Below, one piece after another: positions 10,840-21,778 of a DNA stretch of 64,000 bases. The position numbers were made by a program, and so were the translations under genes. Source of the DNA: Triticum aestivum (lineage: Eukaryota > Streptophyta > Magnoliopsida > Poales > Poaceae); assembly GCF_018294505.1 (NCBI RefSeq), contig NC_057795.1:225483193-225547192 (forward strand), given 5' to 3'. The notes under the pieces are model-generated. The model had not been told where the DNA came from. It saw only the letters and a program-made list of their open reading frames with translations, and searched no databases. The number at the start of each line of letters is the position of its first letter. Within the stretch, counting starts at the first letter, position 1.

Positions 10840-12098
10840 GTTGTCATTCTGGCCACGAACATGTACGTACATACTGGTCGATGTAGAGGCGCGCACGTGT
10901 CGTAGTAGGGCCACGCACGTAGCATGTACATGTATGTACAGCGGCCAGGGTGCAAGAAAGAAAATACGGCCACGTACGTACATACGGGTGGGGTCTCGAA
11001 CGCCTACTCGCGCATACGTATGCCCAGGGCTCGTGTACATGGCTGGGTCGGAACGGAGAAACTGCGTCGTCGTCGTGTTCATGGGGAGGCAACGGAATGC
11101 GTCGTGTTCATCGGGAGGCAACGGAACGTGTGGGAGCCAACCGGCTTGGACAGAACAGCCGATGGAAAAGAGGCCTGGCATACCGCAGAACGGAAGAAAC
11201 GGCCTTGTGTTTGACTCGCCATGGTCAAAAAGAGATCTTGTTCATCGGGAGGGGTCTGGCATACCGCAAAACGGAGGAAACCGACTTGTGTTGGACCTCC
11301 TACGGTTGAAACGGGGTCCTGTTGATCGGGAGGGGTGTGGCGTACCGCAAAATGGAGGAAACAGACTTGTGTTGCAGCGCGACGGCCGAAACGAGGGTCC
11401 TGTTCATCGGGAGGGGTGTGGCGTACCACAAAACGGGAGTCCACAAGGTATTGTTCATCCATCGTCGACCTCCTCCAGCCTCCACCTGCGACTATTCATC
11501 TACGGGCTCCTGTTCATCTAGCCTCCATCGTCGACCCCCCCAGCAACACTCACTGTTCATCCACCCCCACGCGCAACGCTCACTGTTCATCCAGAGGCAG
11601 CATCGATCGGCTTCAGTTAGTAGCAGTAGCGAAGGAATCGCTCAATCGCTCGGGTTTAGTAACGCGTAGCTTGTAGTGCAATTGCTCGGGTTCAGTTAGG
11701 CGATGCCTCACTTGGTTTCAGTTAGAGCCCGACACCTCGCTCGGGTTCAGTTAGAGCTCGATGCCTCGCACCAACGCGCATATGGTACGAGAGAAACGCG
11801 CATCGCTCGGCCCCCGACCACCCACCGTAACAGGGAACTCCCCGAAATTTTCTCGCCCTCGCTTCTACCACAGTTTTTTCTATCATGGGTGGCCCCAAGA
11901 ATGTCATTCAACTGCATCTTCGGCCCACCCAGGACGAAAAACCCATTTTCTATCATGATTTTTTGTCATAGAAGTAGGAGCCCACCACATCTATGATGAT
12001 ACCGGGTTTTGTCACAATTATCGTCATAGAAGTGTCATATGACAGGAAAAAAATTTGTTCGGCCCAAAATGTCACAGATGTGTCTTTTTTGTGTAATG
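10840..12098 (-). mobile_element. CACTA transposon end (subterminal repeats plus decayed terminus), copy A
   Basis: On the minus strand from 12098 the sequence reads CATTACACAAAAAAGACACATCTGTGACATT in effect (quoted in parts: cattacacaaaaaag, then acacatctgtgacat), a degraded form of a CACTACAAAAAAAG terminus; copy B keeps CACTA exactly. Inside it lie the usual subterminal features: the 'tgtcatagaagt' stretch at about 11950-12035 and several copies of gttcatcgggagg(ggtgtgg) at 11100-11440 and gttcatcca at 11450-11600. Only this end is present, with no transposase. The element lies directly against Gypsy integrase sequence beginning at 12099, so it inserted into or truncated that element. Confidence 0.75.
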
Positions 12099-12099
12099 C

Positions 12100-12521
12100 A
12101 TGGTCTATTGTGCAGAGGCGGTTCTCCCAAGTGATATCTGTCAGGACTCGCCCAGAGTGGCGGCTTATGTTGAAACTGATAATGAGACGGCACGACAGAA
12201 CACACTTGATGCTTTGGATGAAGAACGTGACCTTGCAGCGGCTCTTCAGTAATATACCAGCAAGACCAGCATCGCTATCATAGCCGCAGAGTCAAGACTC
12301 GGGCATTTCAAGAAGGGGACTTAGTTCTCCGACTGATTCAAGATTAGACAGATATGGATAAGTTATCCCCGCCTTGGGAAGGACCTTTTGTGGTCAGTAA
12401 GAATCTTAATAATGGCTCATATTATCTTATTGATATACGTGAGCACAAGAAGTCACACACCTCTGAGCAGGAGACCAACAGGCCATGGAATATTGCTCAT
12501 CTTAGGCCTTACTATACTTGA
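12100..12521 (+). pseudogene. 3' end of Gypsy (Tat-lineage) integrase, copy A
   Basis: The frame from 12100 reads MVYCAEAVLPSDICQDSP and then TARQNTLDALDEERDLAA, the C-terminal part of a plant Ty3/gypsy integrase. It stops at TAA near 12250. The matching sequence resumes in other frames through RRVKTRAFQEGDLVLRLIQ, LSPPWEGPFVVSKNLNNGSY and RPWNIAHLRPYYT, and ends at TGA 12519-12521. A frameshift lies in 'gcggctcttcagtaatatacc' and is shared with copy B. Everything upstream (gag, protease, reverse transcriptase, integrase core) is missing because the CACTA end abuts at 12098. This copy has C where the family and copy B have G in MVYG. Confidence 0.85.
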
Positions 12522-13565
12522 GCCACCGGCTCTCCCCACTGTACATACTTCTCTCGATGTATATATCTTTTTATGATAAATATAATAAAGACGACATCCC
12601 TAAAAATTTAGGACCTCTATCGTTTCATTTCTGTGTATCTATGTATTTATTAATTGGTCATAAGGTCACTTGGGGGCTTCCAACCCACCAGGTTTAGCTT
12701 TCATACCCTCTTGACTGGACTGAGTCACCATATTATGAGTTCCACCTTCCTGTTTGCAACATGCTACTCCGTCAGGTGACCCGTCGAACTCTTAACAGTC
12801 AATCTTTTTTTAAGACCCTGAACTTGTTAAGGTTAAGACGGTGGTTTGTGTCACGTGAGAGCCGACTTACAGTGAGCTAGGATAAACTCAACGGTTGTGC
12901 GGCCTTGAAAGCACAAGGCCTGTGAGCCAACTTGTTTGGTCGTGTTTTGGAAAACCGGCCCAACAATTATTTGAGATTTTTTGTATCTCTCTTTTGGTTT
13001 CTCTGGATATTTTTATCTTAAGTTGTTGCTTTTGTGCAAATTTTGACTACCCGGGTCATAAGGTTCCGGATTATATTGACAACCCGCCCTGGCTTTTGGA
13101 CTTTAAGTCTCCAGTATGTTTTGGTTTGAACAGCCGTGGTCATGAGGCTGCAAGTCTTTGGGTTGTCACCCGCTTTGGTTGTTGGTTTCTTAGCCGCCAA
13201 CATGACTTGATTATAGGTATGTTTTCAATTATCATATAAGACTATGAGTCTTCGGGTTTGGTAATCCGCCCTGGCTTTTGACCTTAAGTCACCAGTATGT
13301 TTTGCTTGAATAGCCTTGGTTATGGTATATTTAGTAGTTGTGTAAGGCTACATATTTTTGGGTTGTCACCCGCCCTGGCTTTTGACTTTAAATCGCCAGT
13401 ACGAATGTTGTTTAATTTTTTGCAGGACATGCAAAACTTCAAATGAAAATAAGAATGTGGTACGGCTCATATATATGATCACATCAGGCCTATCATGAAG
13501 ATTAAACTGGTGGATCAAAAGTCAAGGTCAACATGCACGAAGGCATGACATGGAGGATCATTGTT
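12522..13565 (+). other. Gypsy 3' noncoding region with degenerate repeats
   Basis: This stretch lies between the end of integrase and the 3' end of the antisense ORF. It contains three copies of ccgccctggcttttg(ga) followed by (c/t)tttaagtc(t/a)ccagta, at about 13083, 13267 and 13370, interleaved with gggttgtcacccgc. Tat-lineage elements commonly have such repeated noncoding DNA downstream of pol. No gene is seen. Confidence 0.7.
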
Positions 13566-16500
13566 TTATACTACCCTATCACAAGGCTTTACATCGAGCC
13601 CAAAAAAGTTTGAATCAAGTGTTTCTGGAGCTGCACTCCCATAACCCAGCCTGGGAGCCACCTGGATCATCATCACTATGATCAATTGTCTTCCTGCCGC
13701 CCATGAAGATTGTGGATCATCCCGTGCTGGCTCTTCCTCGTCAATCATCTGAAGATCATCCGTTGTCCAGTCGATGCTGGTTAAAGCTTCGAATGTGGCT
13801 TTGTCATTTAGTATAATGGAATGATCAACATCAGGGGCGAAGATATGCTTACGCCAAGGAGGAATGAGATTTACAACGTGTTGAGCGAGCGGTTTGATTT
13901 TGTTGTTGTTATCATCATAAGTTGGTGTGTACTTATTTAAATTTAACTCCTCAATAAGCTTGCAAGCCACGAGACGCATCTCCCTGACGCATTGGTTGAA
14001 GTCTTTATCTTCGAAGACTGAATCATCATCTTTGAATTCCATGCACCCGGTGGCTATTTCCTCTGAGTCAAGCTCGGATTGCCATGCCTTGGCCCGGCCA
14101 AGAGCAACGATGGCTCCGGCTCGAGCGACTGATAATTCTATTTCTTCAACTTTGACAGGGAATGTTGACAGATGATCCAGAATAGTCTTGATTTGATTTG
14201 GCGGCTTTCTGTTTCCTCCTAAAGCCATGGCGGGTGCCAGAATTTGAATATGTGTGTGTGTGTGTGTGTGAAGCCAGGAGGGTTACATAATTTGAATGGC
14301 ACATTACACTTACCGAAGGTGGCGGCTGTCATATGAGAGATGTGTTGTCTTAAGCCAGATAACTCTTCAGTTACCAGCTTAAGCGCAAGTTCAGCATCTT
14401 CGACCTTTTTTTGTCAGAGCAGCCTTGTCAGTCTCCCAGGCGGCTCTCTCAACATCAAAGCCCACTTTAAGTTTCTCAATTTCTTCTAAAGAGGCCTTTA
14501 GTTCTGACTTGGCTCTAGAGGTTTCTGTCTGCTATAGCTTTAAACTTTTTCTCAAATCGCCAACTTGCGATTCGTTCATGATCAATTCTACCTGAAATGA
14601 ATGAGGCAATGGTTTCAATGCATGGAGCAAGTTTGATGACATAAATTCGTCAAGTACCAGATACATTACAAGAAATATACTTGGCACTTGGGGGCTAATA
14701 TAGGTCATTTTTATCTATAAGACCCGACTCATCTTATTAATACTAAGACGGCCCTTGAGGGCTACATATTCGGATTTCTTAAGTGCTATGAGCCGGTGTT
14801 TGGAAAGCTACACAAAGTTCATTCAAGATTAATATTTGAAGACCTGGTTTATCTTGACAAGATAAGCCGGCCCTTGAGAGTTATGGTTTGGACATTATCA
14901 TGAAGTCTCAAGCATATTCAACATTTCTTCTTATACTAAAGACTTGGCGGCTATATAAATATATATGGAAAGGTGTTAGCAACATACCTCATAGCGTTCC
15001 TTCATAAGGGTCACTAAGCCGGCTTCCAGATCACAACTAGTATGGAGACGGTTCAGATAACCTGCATGGACCTTGCTCACACTGAAGGAGGCATAGCTCT
15101 CCAAGTCCAGCTTCGCCTTGCCTTTCTCCAAGGAAGGAGATTCTTCCTTGGTGCTATGCTTGGTTAGCACAGTGGAAGCCCCTGGCATTTTATAAGTCGT
15201 CCCAGTAATAGTCACATCATTAGAGTCCTTTTCGAGGGGGATCTCTTCGGCTAGCTTTGAAGGAGTCGGCGACTTAGGGATCGATGGGTCATGACTGGCC
15301 ACCGGGTTAAGCTCAGTGTCCATCTGTTCAGGGATGGTAGCATCAATTGATGGTGGCAGATCATTGATAGGTTCCTCAGGATCCTGAATGAGGGCCTCAG
15401 AAATTTCAGATGTCTGTTTTCTGGTTCAATAGTTTGAAGAACCATCAAGCTTTTGTGTCTTGCCTACTTTTGCGGCACCTCTGCAACAAAGATACAAAGT
15501 CTATGAGTATATCATTACAAATCATTGATAAACAAATGAAAATACTAACCCTTTGCGATCTTGAAAGTTGTCACTTGAGTCCCAGTAGAGTCGCAAGATG
15601 ATGGAGACGTCTTCTCATAATTTGAGTTGGAAGGATTAAGAGGTTGACGTATGAGGTCGGCTAATGGATAAAGAGAGTCTGGGTTTTGTGGCACATCATG
15701 TTGACGCTTGCAAGGAGCATGTGTGTTGGGTAAGCCGGAGACGAGGTCTTGAGAGCCGCCACTCGGGTTGGGCATCTTAACTCATGTTGCTGTTTCTTCA
15801 AAAGAAAGTTAGGATCCAAGTGAGCAAGAGGATGAGAAAATTTCACCTTCCGGACGACCCACCAAATTTTCTTTCTTGGTAAGGGCTCTGAGCCAGAGGA
15901 AATTATAGTTACCTCTGCTGCATCTGCATGACTGGTCTCGGCCTCTACCTGAGAGGAATTAGTGTCAATAAGTTGCATAAACAGAAGGCTAGGAGAGTCA
16001 AGTTCTACCTCTAACAAGTCAAATGGGAAAAGATCCTGAGCTGTTTGCTTGCTGTGATGACTCGTGCCATAGGATTTTTTCCCCTTGCCCTCTTAGCTAG
16101 AGCGGCGGCGACTTGTATTTTCTTCTTCCAGAATGGAGAGTTAGACTGTTTGTACTTGAGTCAAGGGGTTAAATTTTGACGTACAAAAGATAGACAAGTA
16201 AGACAAAGTTTATTCAAGACACTTACACCTGGAGCCGGGCGAAGGGCGCGGAAAGGGTTCAGACCCGTCTTGCTACAGTTTTGCAATGATTCCCCTAGAA
16301 ATGACTTAACGGTATCATTGATTTCCTTATCAGTTAATTGTGTTGAGTTGAAGCATTGTGGGTCCTTGGTATCACCCACGTATCGGCACATTAAGCCACT
16401 GCACCGGCTCAAAGGCAAGATCCTCCAGGCGACCCAGTAGCGAACAAGATCAATTCCGGTCAAACCGTTGGCTATTAAGGCCCGGACCTTTGAAAAGGTG

Positions 16501-17113
16501 GAGGCATATAAACCGCGTTCTATAGCGGCAGTAGACCTGGAAGCAGGCCGCTGGTAGTGAGCTGGTAGGGGTGATAACCCGGCAGGGGGTTCTCTCTGGG
16601 TGGGGAAGTGTCCTTGCAATAAAACCAAGTGTACTTCCAGTCTTTGGGGTGGCTTAGCAGGGCGGCTGATGGCAAAGTTACCTCTCTCCGCCTCTGAATG
16701 GATACACCGCCAAGTTCTAGACTAAGATCGTCTGACATCTTAGTCTGGCGGTTGATATAATAATAGTCTCTAAACATGTCAATGGAGGGCTCTTCCCCAA
16801 GGCATACCTCGCAGAACACTTGGAAGTTTCATATGGTGGAGACCAAATTTGGACCAATATCTTGTGGATGAAGGTTGTTAAAATGCAGAACGTCTCGGAA
16901 GAATTTTGAGCCGGGCGGTGAGAAGCCATGGAGTCGATGGTCTGTGAAGACTACAACCTCACCCTCCTGGGGTTGAGGGGGACATTCAGAACATGGAACC
17001 CGCCAATTGATGACCTCTTTGGCGGGTAAAATCCCCATGGTCACATAATCAGCAGGCGTGTCCTCTGTGGCCCGGGATGCAGCCCAGTCGCAAGTAGTGG
17101 GGGACTTAGTCAT
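13566..17113 (-). pseudogene. Antisense extra ORF of a Tat-type Gypsy element, copy A (multi-exon, broken)
   Basis: Tat-lineage elements often carry an additional ORF, antisense to pol and upstream of the 3' LTR; this fits that position. The first exon (17113 downward, MTKSPTTCDWAASRATEDTP) has HRLHGFSPPGSKFFRDVL and a DIGPNLVSTI segment resembling the 'putative gypsy type transposon' (Transposase_28) family. It is cut by TGA at 16829-16831 (Cys in copy B). A further frameshift near 16525 is shared, and the frame continues to about 16232 at a donor-like ccag|gtgtaagt. Later exons lie at about 16017-15545 (with a private stop CTA-complement at 15661-15663), 15323-14987, a coiled-coil-like exon about 14570-14315 (KASLEEIEKLKVGFDVERAA) and the 3' exon 14228-13566 (220 codons, open in this copy). 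Exon borders are inferred from splice-like signals. Confidence 0.75.
14251..14270 (+). repeat. (TG)10 microsatellite
   Basis: Ten TG units lie in an intron-like gap of the antisense ORF. Copy B has nine units at 47035-47052. Confidence 0.95.
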
Positions 17114-18288
17114 GGTGAGTCAAAAGAATGAGCTGTAACCAAAGATAAGGAGGTGGTGGATAAAAAGTTACTATGATTAGCCGCCAGGATGATCATATAA
17201 CAATTCAACAATGATGAGCTGGATACAGTTAAAAGGCTATGCATTATGGGCTATTGAAGTGATTGTGAGCCGCCCTAGCCATGGAACAGAACAACTACCA
17301 GATTATAAGTACATAGCGGGTTAAGTTGAGAAGGTATAAGGCGGCAAGCATTATCGGTGGGTTATATAAAACTTTGTATTTCTTGGCAGCTCATACATTC
17401 ATGATTAAGCCTGCCAGGTTCTGGCGGGTTACAAAAGTTATTATTTAAGCAGCTTGAACAAAGAATGGCGGGTCAACTATTTATGAAATCAAGATTTCTG
17501 AAATTCCACCAAGTATGGGACAAACAAGTTTCATAGATTGTGCCTATAATTTTGGATCTACGACATCTCAGGAAATAAAGAACAATTCCAAAACCTAAGG
17601 TATAGTTGCAGAAAAAGTGGCAAGCTATGCATGGATTCTGAAGAAAAGGGGATCTACACAAGATGCAAGATAAAGGCTAACACTACTACCGCGCCATGTC
17701 TACTTCGTTTTGGATTGAACTAAAGCAGAAAGTGGATGAACTTGAGACAGCCGCAATGAACAGGCTGATGAACTACATGAACTACTATGACCTAATGCGG
17801 ATCTGAAGTAGAAAAGGAGGAATACCTGACGATGTTGAACAAGAGCGGGGGTGTGCTGCCGTTATCTGGTCCGGTCAGGTTGATGCAGCAACCTTTGTCG
17901 GAGTTGCTGGTGAAGAACGGCTGGAGCGGCAAAGCTCTTGTGTGGCAGAGGTCGCGAGGAGGAAGAAGAAGTGGAGGCGAAGGGGGTAACAGTGAAAAGG
18001 AACCCCTCCATGTCTATTTATAAGGGAAAAGTGAAACAGTGAAATGGCAGACGCATAAATCAAGCAGACGTCATGATTATCACAACACTAGAGGCGCCTT
18101 GATTCTCGGACGAGCAATTACTGCGAAATAGATCGGTTGTGGTGTAATAGGTTTTTTCTGAATTTGCTTCGCATGACATCATGGCGGGTTAGGAAGATTC
18201 ATTCAAGGTTAAACATTGGAAAGGAAGATTCTCCAACCCTAAGTAGTGAAGATTGACATGAACAAGCTCAAATCAATCTGGAGCCTAA
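17114..18288 (+). other. Gypsy internal DNA between antisense ORF and 3' LTR
   Basis: No coding gene is recognised. The stretch may be the promoter and leader of the antisense ORF, and it has short CGGC/GCCG-rich motifs (gccgcc, ggcggg) repeated through it, typical of this element's noncoding DNA. A stretch at about 17830-18015 has a TATA-like tatttataaggg read on + (18014-18025) and corresponds to 50574-50765 in copy B. Confidence 0.5.
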
Positions 18289-18842
18289 TGTTGGGGATAT
18301 AACCCTGAGGTATGACCCACCTAGGAGGGGCCGGGTTATACTGTTGGCGCCTCAATAAAAGAAAGCCCAAGTAGGTCCAAGACGATGAAATATGAAGACT
18401 AGTGGCGGCTTACAAGGTGGGCCTGCTGAAGGCCCAAGACCTGGCGGTAGATTCATGACCCAGAAGGTGTGAGCCGCCATGATGGAGACTTGCCTAACAA
18501 GGTAGGGCGACTTAGAAACAGAGTTGGTCATGTTGTGTGATCTGACTTGGACTGTTGTAAGCCTAGGGTCTTGACCTGTGTGTTTAAAGGAGAGACCCTA
18601 TGGTGGGTTAACTTAAGAAACAATTGATCGAGAGCTATGTCAAGCGATTCCGCTCCCTTGTAATCGATATCCAATCAATACAACTCAAAGCAGGACGTAG
18701 GCTTTTACCTTGTTATGAGGGGCCGGACCTGGGTAAACCTTCTATCTTTCGTCCCGCTCAACTCCTTCAAACTAACCTACATTGCGATGGCTCCACACCT
18801 AAGTCCTTTCACAAGGGCATCTGCCGTGACAAAACTACGACA
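18289..18842 (+). mobile_element. 3' LTR of the Tat-type Gypsy element, copy A
   Basis: It starts TGTTGGGGATATAACCC and ends ctgccgtgacaaaactacgaCA, so the TG...CA borders are kept over 554 bp. It lies in the same orientation as the integrase fragment and downstream of the antisense ORF, the order expected of a Tat element. The 5' LTR is not in the window. The next sequence (ggtctagactgg) belongs to a different repeat, so no target duplication can be read. Confidence 0.75.
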
Positions 18843-19263
18843 GGGTCTAGACTGGTTTTTGTGGCTAAAGAGGCTTGCGGCGGTGAAACTTCTGATCTAG
18901 GGTCATTTCTGATGGCTTCTCTATTTATAGGATTTTTAACGTTGGAATCACATGAAGATGGGCCTCGAGGTGGGCACGACCCACCTGGGCGCGCCTGGGC
19001 CTCCTGGTGCACCCAGGTGTCTTGTTCTCACCTCCGTCACCTTGTGGTCCTCCCATGAAGCTTCTAGTGCCTCTTTTGTTCCAAAAAATCATCAAAAAGT
19101 TCCCTTCTATTTGGAGAACTTTTATTTCTGCACAAAAAACAACACCATAGTAGTTCTGCTGAAAACAGTGTCAGTTCCATCCAAATCATACCAAAACCAT
19201 ATAAAATTGTTGTAAACATGGCATGAATACTTCATAAATTATAGATACGTAGGAGACGTATCA
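18843..19263 (-). mobile_element. LTR fragment (TGATACGTCTCC family), copy A
   Basis: On the minus strand it begins TGATACGTCTCCTACGTATC at 19263, the terminus shared by abundant Triticeae Gypsy LTRs (Sabrina/Fatima-like; exact family uncertain). It contains the typical ctgaaaacagtgtcagttcc and ctgcacaaaaaacaacacca blocks, and a ctatttatagg motif near 18920. The remainder of the LTR is missing because it is truncated at the Gypsy LTR on its left. Confidence 0.7.
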
Positions 19264-19934
19264 GGCCCTACCATCTATCACCATTGTCGAGGCTACCCCA
19301 GCCTCGGTCGATCAAGGTGTGTAGTCATCGACTTGAAGGCATCGGCTCCACCTGGGCCCAGGATCGAAACGCTGATGGACGATGGCAGTTGTGCATGTTG
19401 GGTTGGTGTCAGGTGCACATTATCTATTTTGTGCATGTGCGGTTCATTATATTCTTGTAAATTAGCGAGCTAATGGTTTGTAAATTACTCATCAAACTAG
19501 GCACTAGACCAATTTGAGCATATATATGCTCGATTGATTTGTTCATGCATGTCAAATATGTCAATTGTATGGGTTGTCCTATCTATATATTATCTCAATT
19601 GGCAATATGGACAATTAATATTCAAATGTCTTCTGGACATCGGTGTTGACCGTTACGTCAAAAACATGGACATATTCTACTCCACAGGGCACACACTTAA
19701 ACTGAATGAGCTGTGTACGATACTTATACTTTGCATGTAAATTTAAGAACTTGGCAAACAACATTTGAGTAACATATATATAGTGGTGACACTATTCGAC
19801 AAAAGGCGGATCTAGGTAACGCGATACTTAACAATCCCAAACTTGACAATTTTGACAACCATATGGTTCATATCTACATGCTTAACATAGTAACAACTAG
19901 CACATTTTAGGAGACGTAGGGCCAACAACCACAA
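19264..19934. other. Unassigned noncoding DNA
   Basis: AT-rich and conserved between the two copies at the general level, with no recognised repeat or coding frame. One 68-codon open frame at 19534-19740 has no family resemblance and is broken in copy B. Confidence 0.5.
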
Positions 19935-20939
19935 CTATCCGTTGGAAGCGGCTTGATCACGGTGACTCGGCATCTCTTCGATGAAAAGGAAGAGCCCTCT
20001 TGTGCCTTCGTAGAGCATGAGTAGAACAAGTTCTCCAATTTTCCAATGTGGATGCATTGCCACTACAAGTGAGAACTTGTTAATTTGAATGGTTCCATGT
20101 CTACGGGAAATGCAGTACCTTGCAAGTTTAATTCGGCCACGCCAGGAAATCTACTCAGGAACAACTGCATTGCGCAATTTCTATTGCAATGAAGAATGAA
20201 AACCAATTGTAACATATAGTTTATGGACATCAAGATAAAAATAAGACTTTGTACTAGCGTTTTGTGCACACAATTGGTCTTGTTCAATGTGTGCACCAGT
20301 GGTAGAATTAATCCCATCCAAAATCCAGCGTTCGTACGTTGTGCTATCTCTGTCAGATTATCAACAAATTTTATGACATGCTCCAAATCTTTCCAGTGAA
20401 ATTTTGTGCACCGAGTAACATACAAATCATTAACTATGCATCCAACATATCCTTCTTAAAAGGTGGAAATGGGTTACTTACTCAGAACATGGCAGAAGAA
20501 TAGTATGCATAAATTTGTAATTAGTATTTGTCACTGCCAACAGTCAGAAAATAAAATCACAATTGGTTGCTTAAATAGTGATCAATTGGTCAGAACAAAT
20601 ACCCTGATTTTGCTAAGTAATATGCCAACATGGCAAAAGTTTAAAGAACACTAACCTCGATCAGACTGTGATCGGCTGCTAATGTTGGGGAAGTAAACAT
20701 CCATGTTAATTAGATCAGGTTGTGGTGCACGCACTAGAATTTTATTGCCAGCTTTCGGTTCCTAAAACTTAGAAAATTTTCTCCAAAGGTCCGCATCAAA
20801 ATAGGAGTGACCATCTTTATCAATTTTTACCCTAACTGTCATTGTGAATCCATGTTGCATTGTCAATAATGACATCCATGGAGATATCGACAAAGTAAAC
20901 GCCAAGATTTCCTTCTACACGCGCTCTTCCAACGCAAGG
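19935..20939 (-). pseudogene. Unrecognised minus-strand gene remnant, copy A
   Basis: Two conserved coding-like blocks are visible. The upstream block, 20939-20656, ends at a donor-like GATCGAG|GTTAGTG and encodes HGFTMTVRVKIDKDGHSYF and WRKFSKF, then an in-frame TAG (20762-20764), then LVRAPQPDLINMDVYFPN. An extra A in 'aataatg' near 20867 breaks the frame; copy B lacks this base and reads through. The downstream block, about 20090-19935, reads FSLVVAMHPHWKIGELV and LFLFIEEMPSHRDQAASNG before TAG at 19935-19937. The short Lys/Asp-rich beta-like block faintly resembles a B3 DNA-binding domain but this is too weak to assert. The function is unknown. The start and the linking exons are not resolved. 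Confidence 0.4.
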
Positions 20940-21778
20940 AACGTACTACTTGAAATGATAATTAAGATCGTTACATATATTGAAATAACAGAGCAACATG
21001 CAAAAATGGGAGTAACTGAGAGAACAGAACAATATATAGCTGAAAGCACAGTACAAAAATATATAATTAAAAAGATAATGTAACAAAGATTTCTTGCAAA
21101 TATGACATTAACTGAAAGAATAATACATCAGTAATTTGCCTAATTTTAAAAAAAATCATCTTCAATGTATAGGCTGCATGTGGCACCGTACCTTTTATCC
21201 AAATGTAGCAATATATGGTATATGTTCATAAATTTAGGCCATGCCAGCCGTGGTAGGGTGAGATTGAAGATAGCAAGCGGTCTCTGAAGTCATCTGGTGT
21301 GGTGAGATAGAACCTCGTTTCCGACTGGTCGCGACCGCACTAGCCTGGTTTGTGCCTGCATTGTGGACACTTGAATGAAAACCCTTGAATTGGCTAGAAG
21401 AAAAAGGAATCCACGACAATTTTTGCCGGTTGATTAATAGGGGCAGAAGGACTATGATAAGAGATGAGCAAATATTCCGCTAAATTAATCACCTTCTCAC
21501 TGAGAAAAATCCCCAGCCCAAGCCCGCCAAAAATCCCTCCGAAAACCTCACTAAAGTAGAGTGTAGAAAGTCGATGTAGATAGGCAGCGGGAAGCAGTAG
21601 GGACAAAATCTTATGCCATTTGGAGCGCGACCGCCACCCGCCGACGACAGTCATCGAAGTTGGGGATGGCCACCACGACAGAAGTTGATGACGTGCAAAG
21701 TTGCGGAGGAGTGCGCGACGAGTGAGTGGGGAAGAAGTGGGGAGGGTGAGGGTTCAAAGGACATGAACTGTGTGTAAT
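20940..21778. other. Unassigned DNA before the tandem array
   Basis: A/T-rich to about 21240, then a minus-strand stretch (21234-21655) with two overlapping frames present in both copies. Their sequences differ by several substitutions and neither matches a family I know; they may be upstream exons of the gene remnant at 19935-20939. Confidence 0.35.

Noticed and set aside
10729..11181. Frames of 80-226 codons in the CACTA repeat block
   Set aside because: They are created by the repeated subterminal units, occur on both strands, and are absent from copy B.
20656..20939. B3-domain transcription factor
   Set aside because: The resemblance of the WRKF...ILVRAP block to a B3 domain is only by impression. 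No decisive motif was seen.
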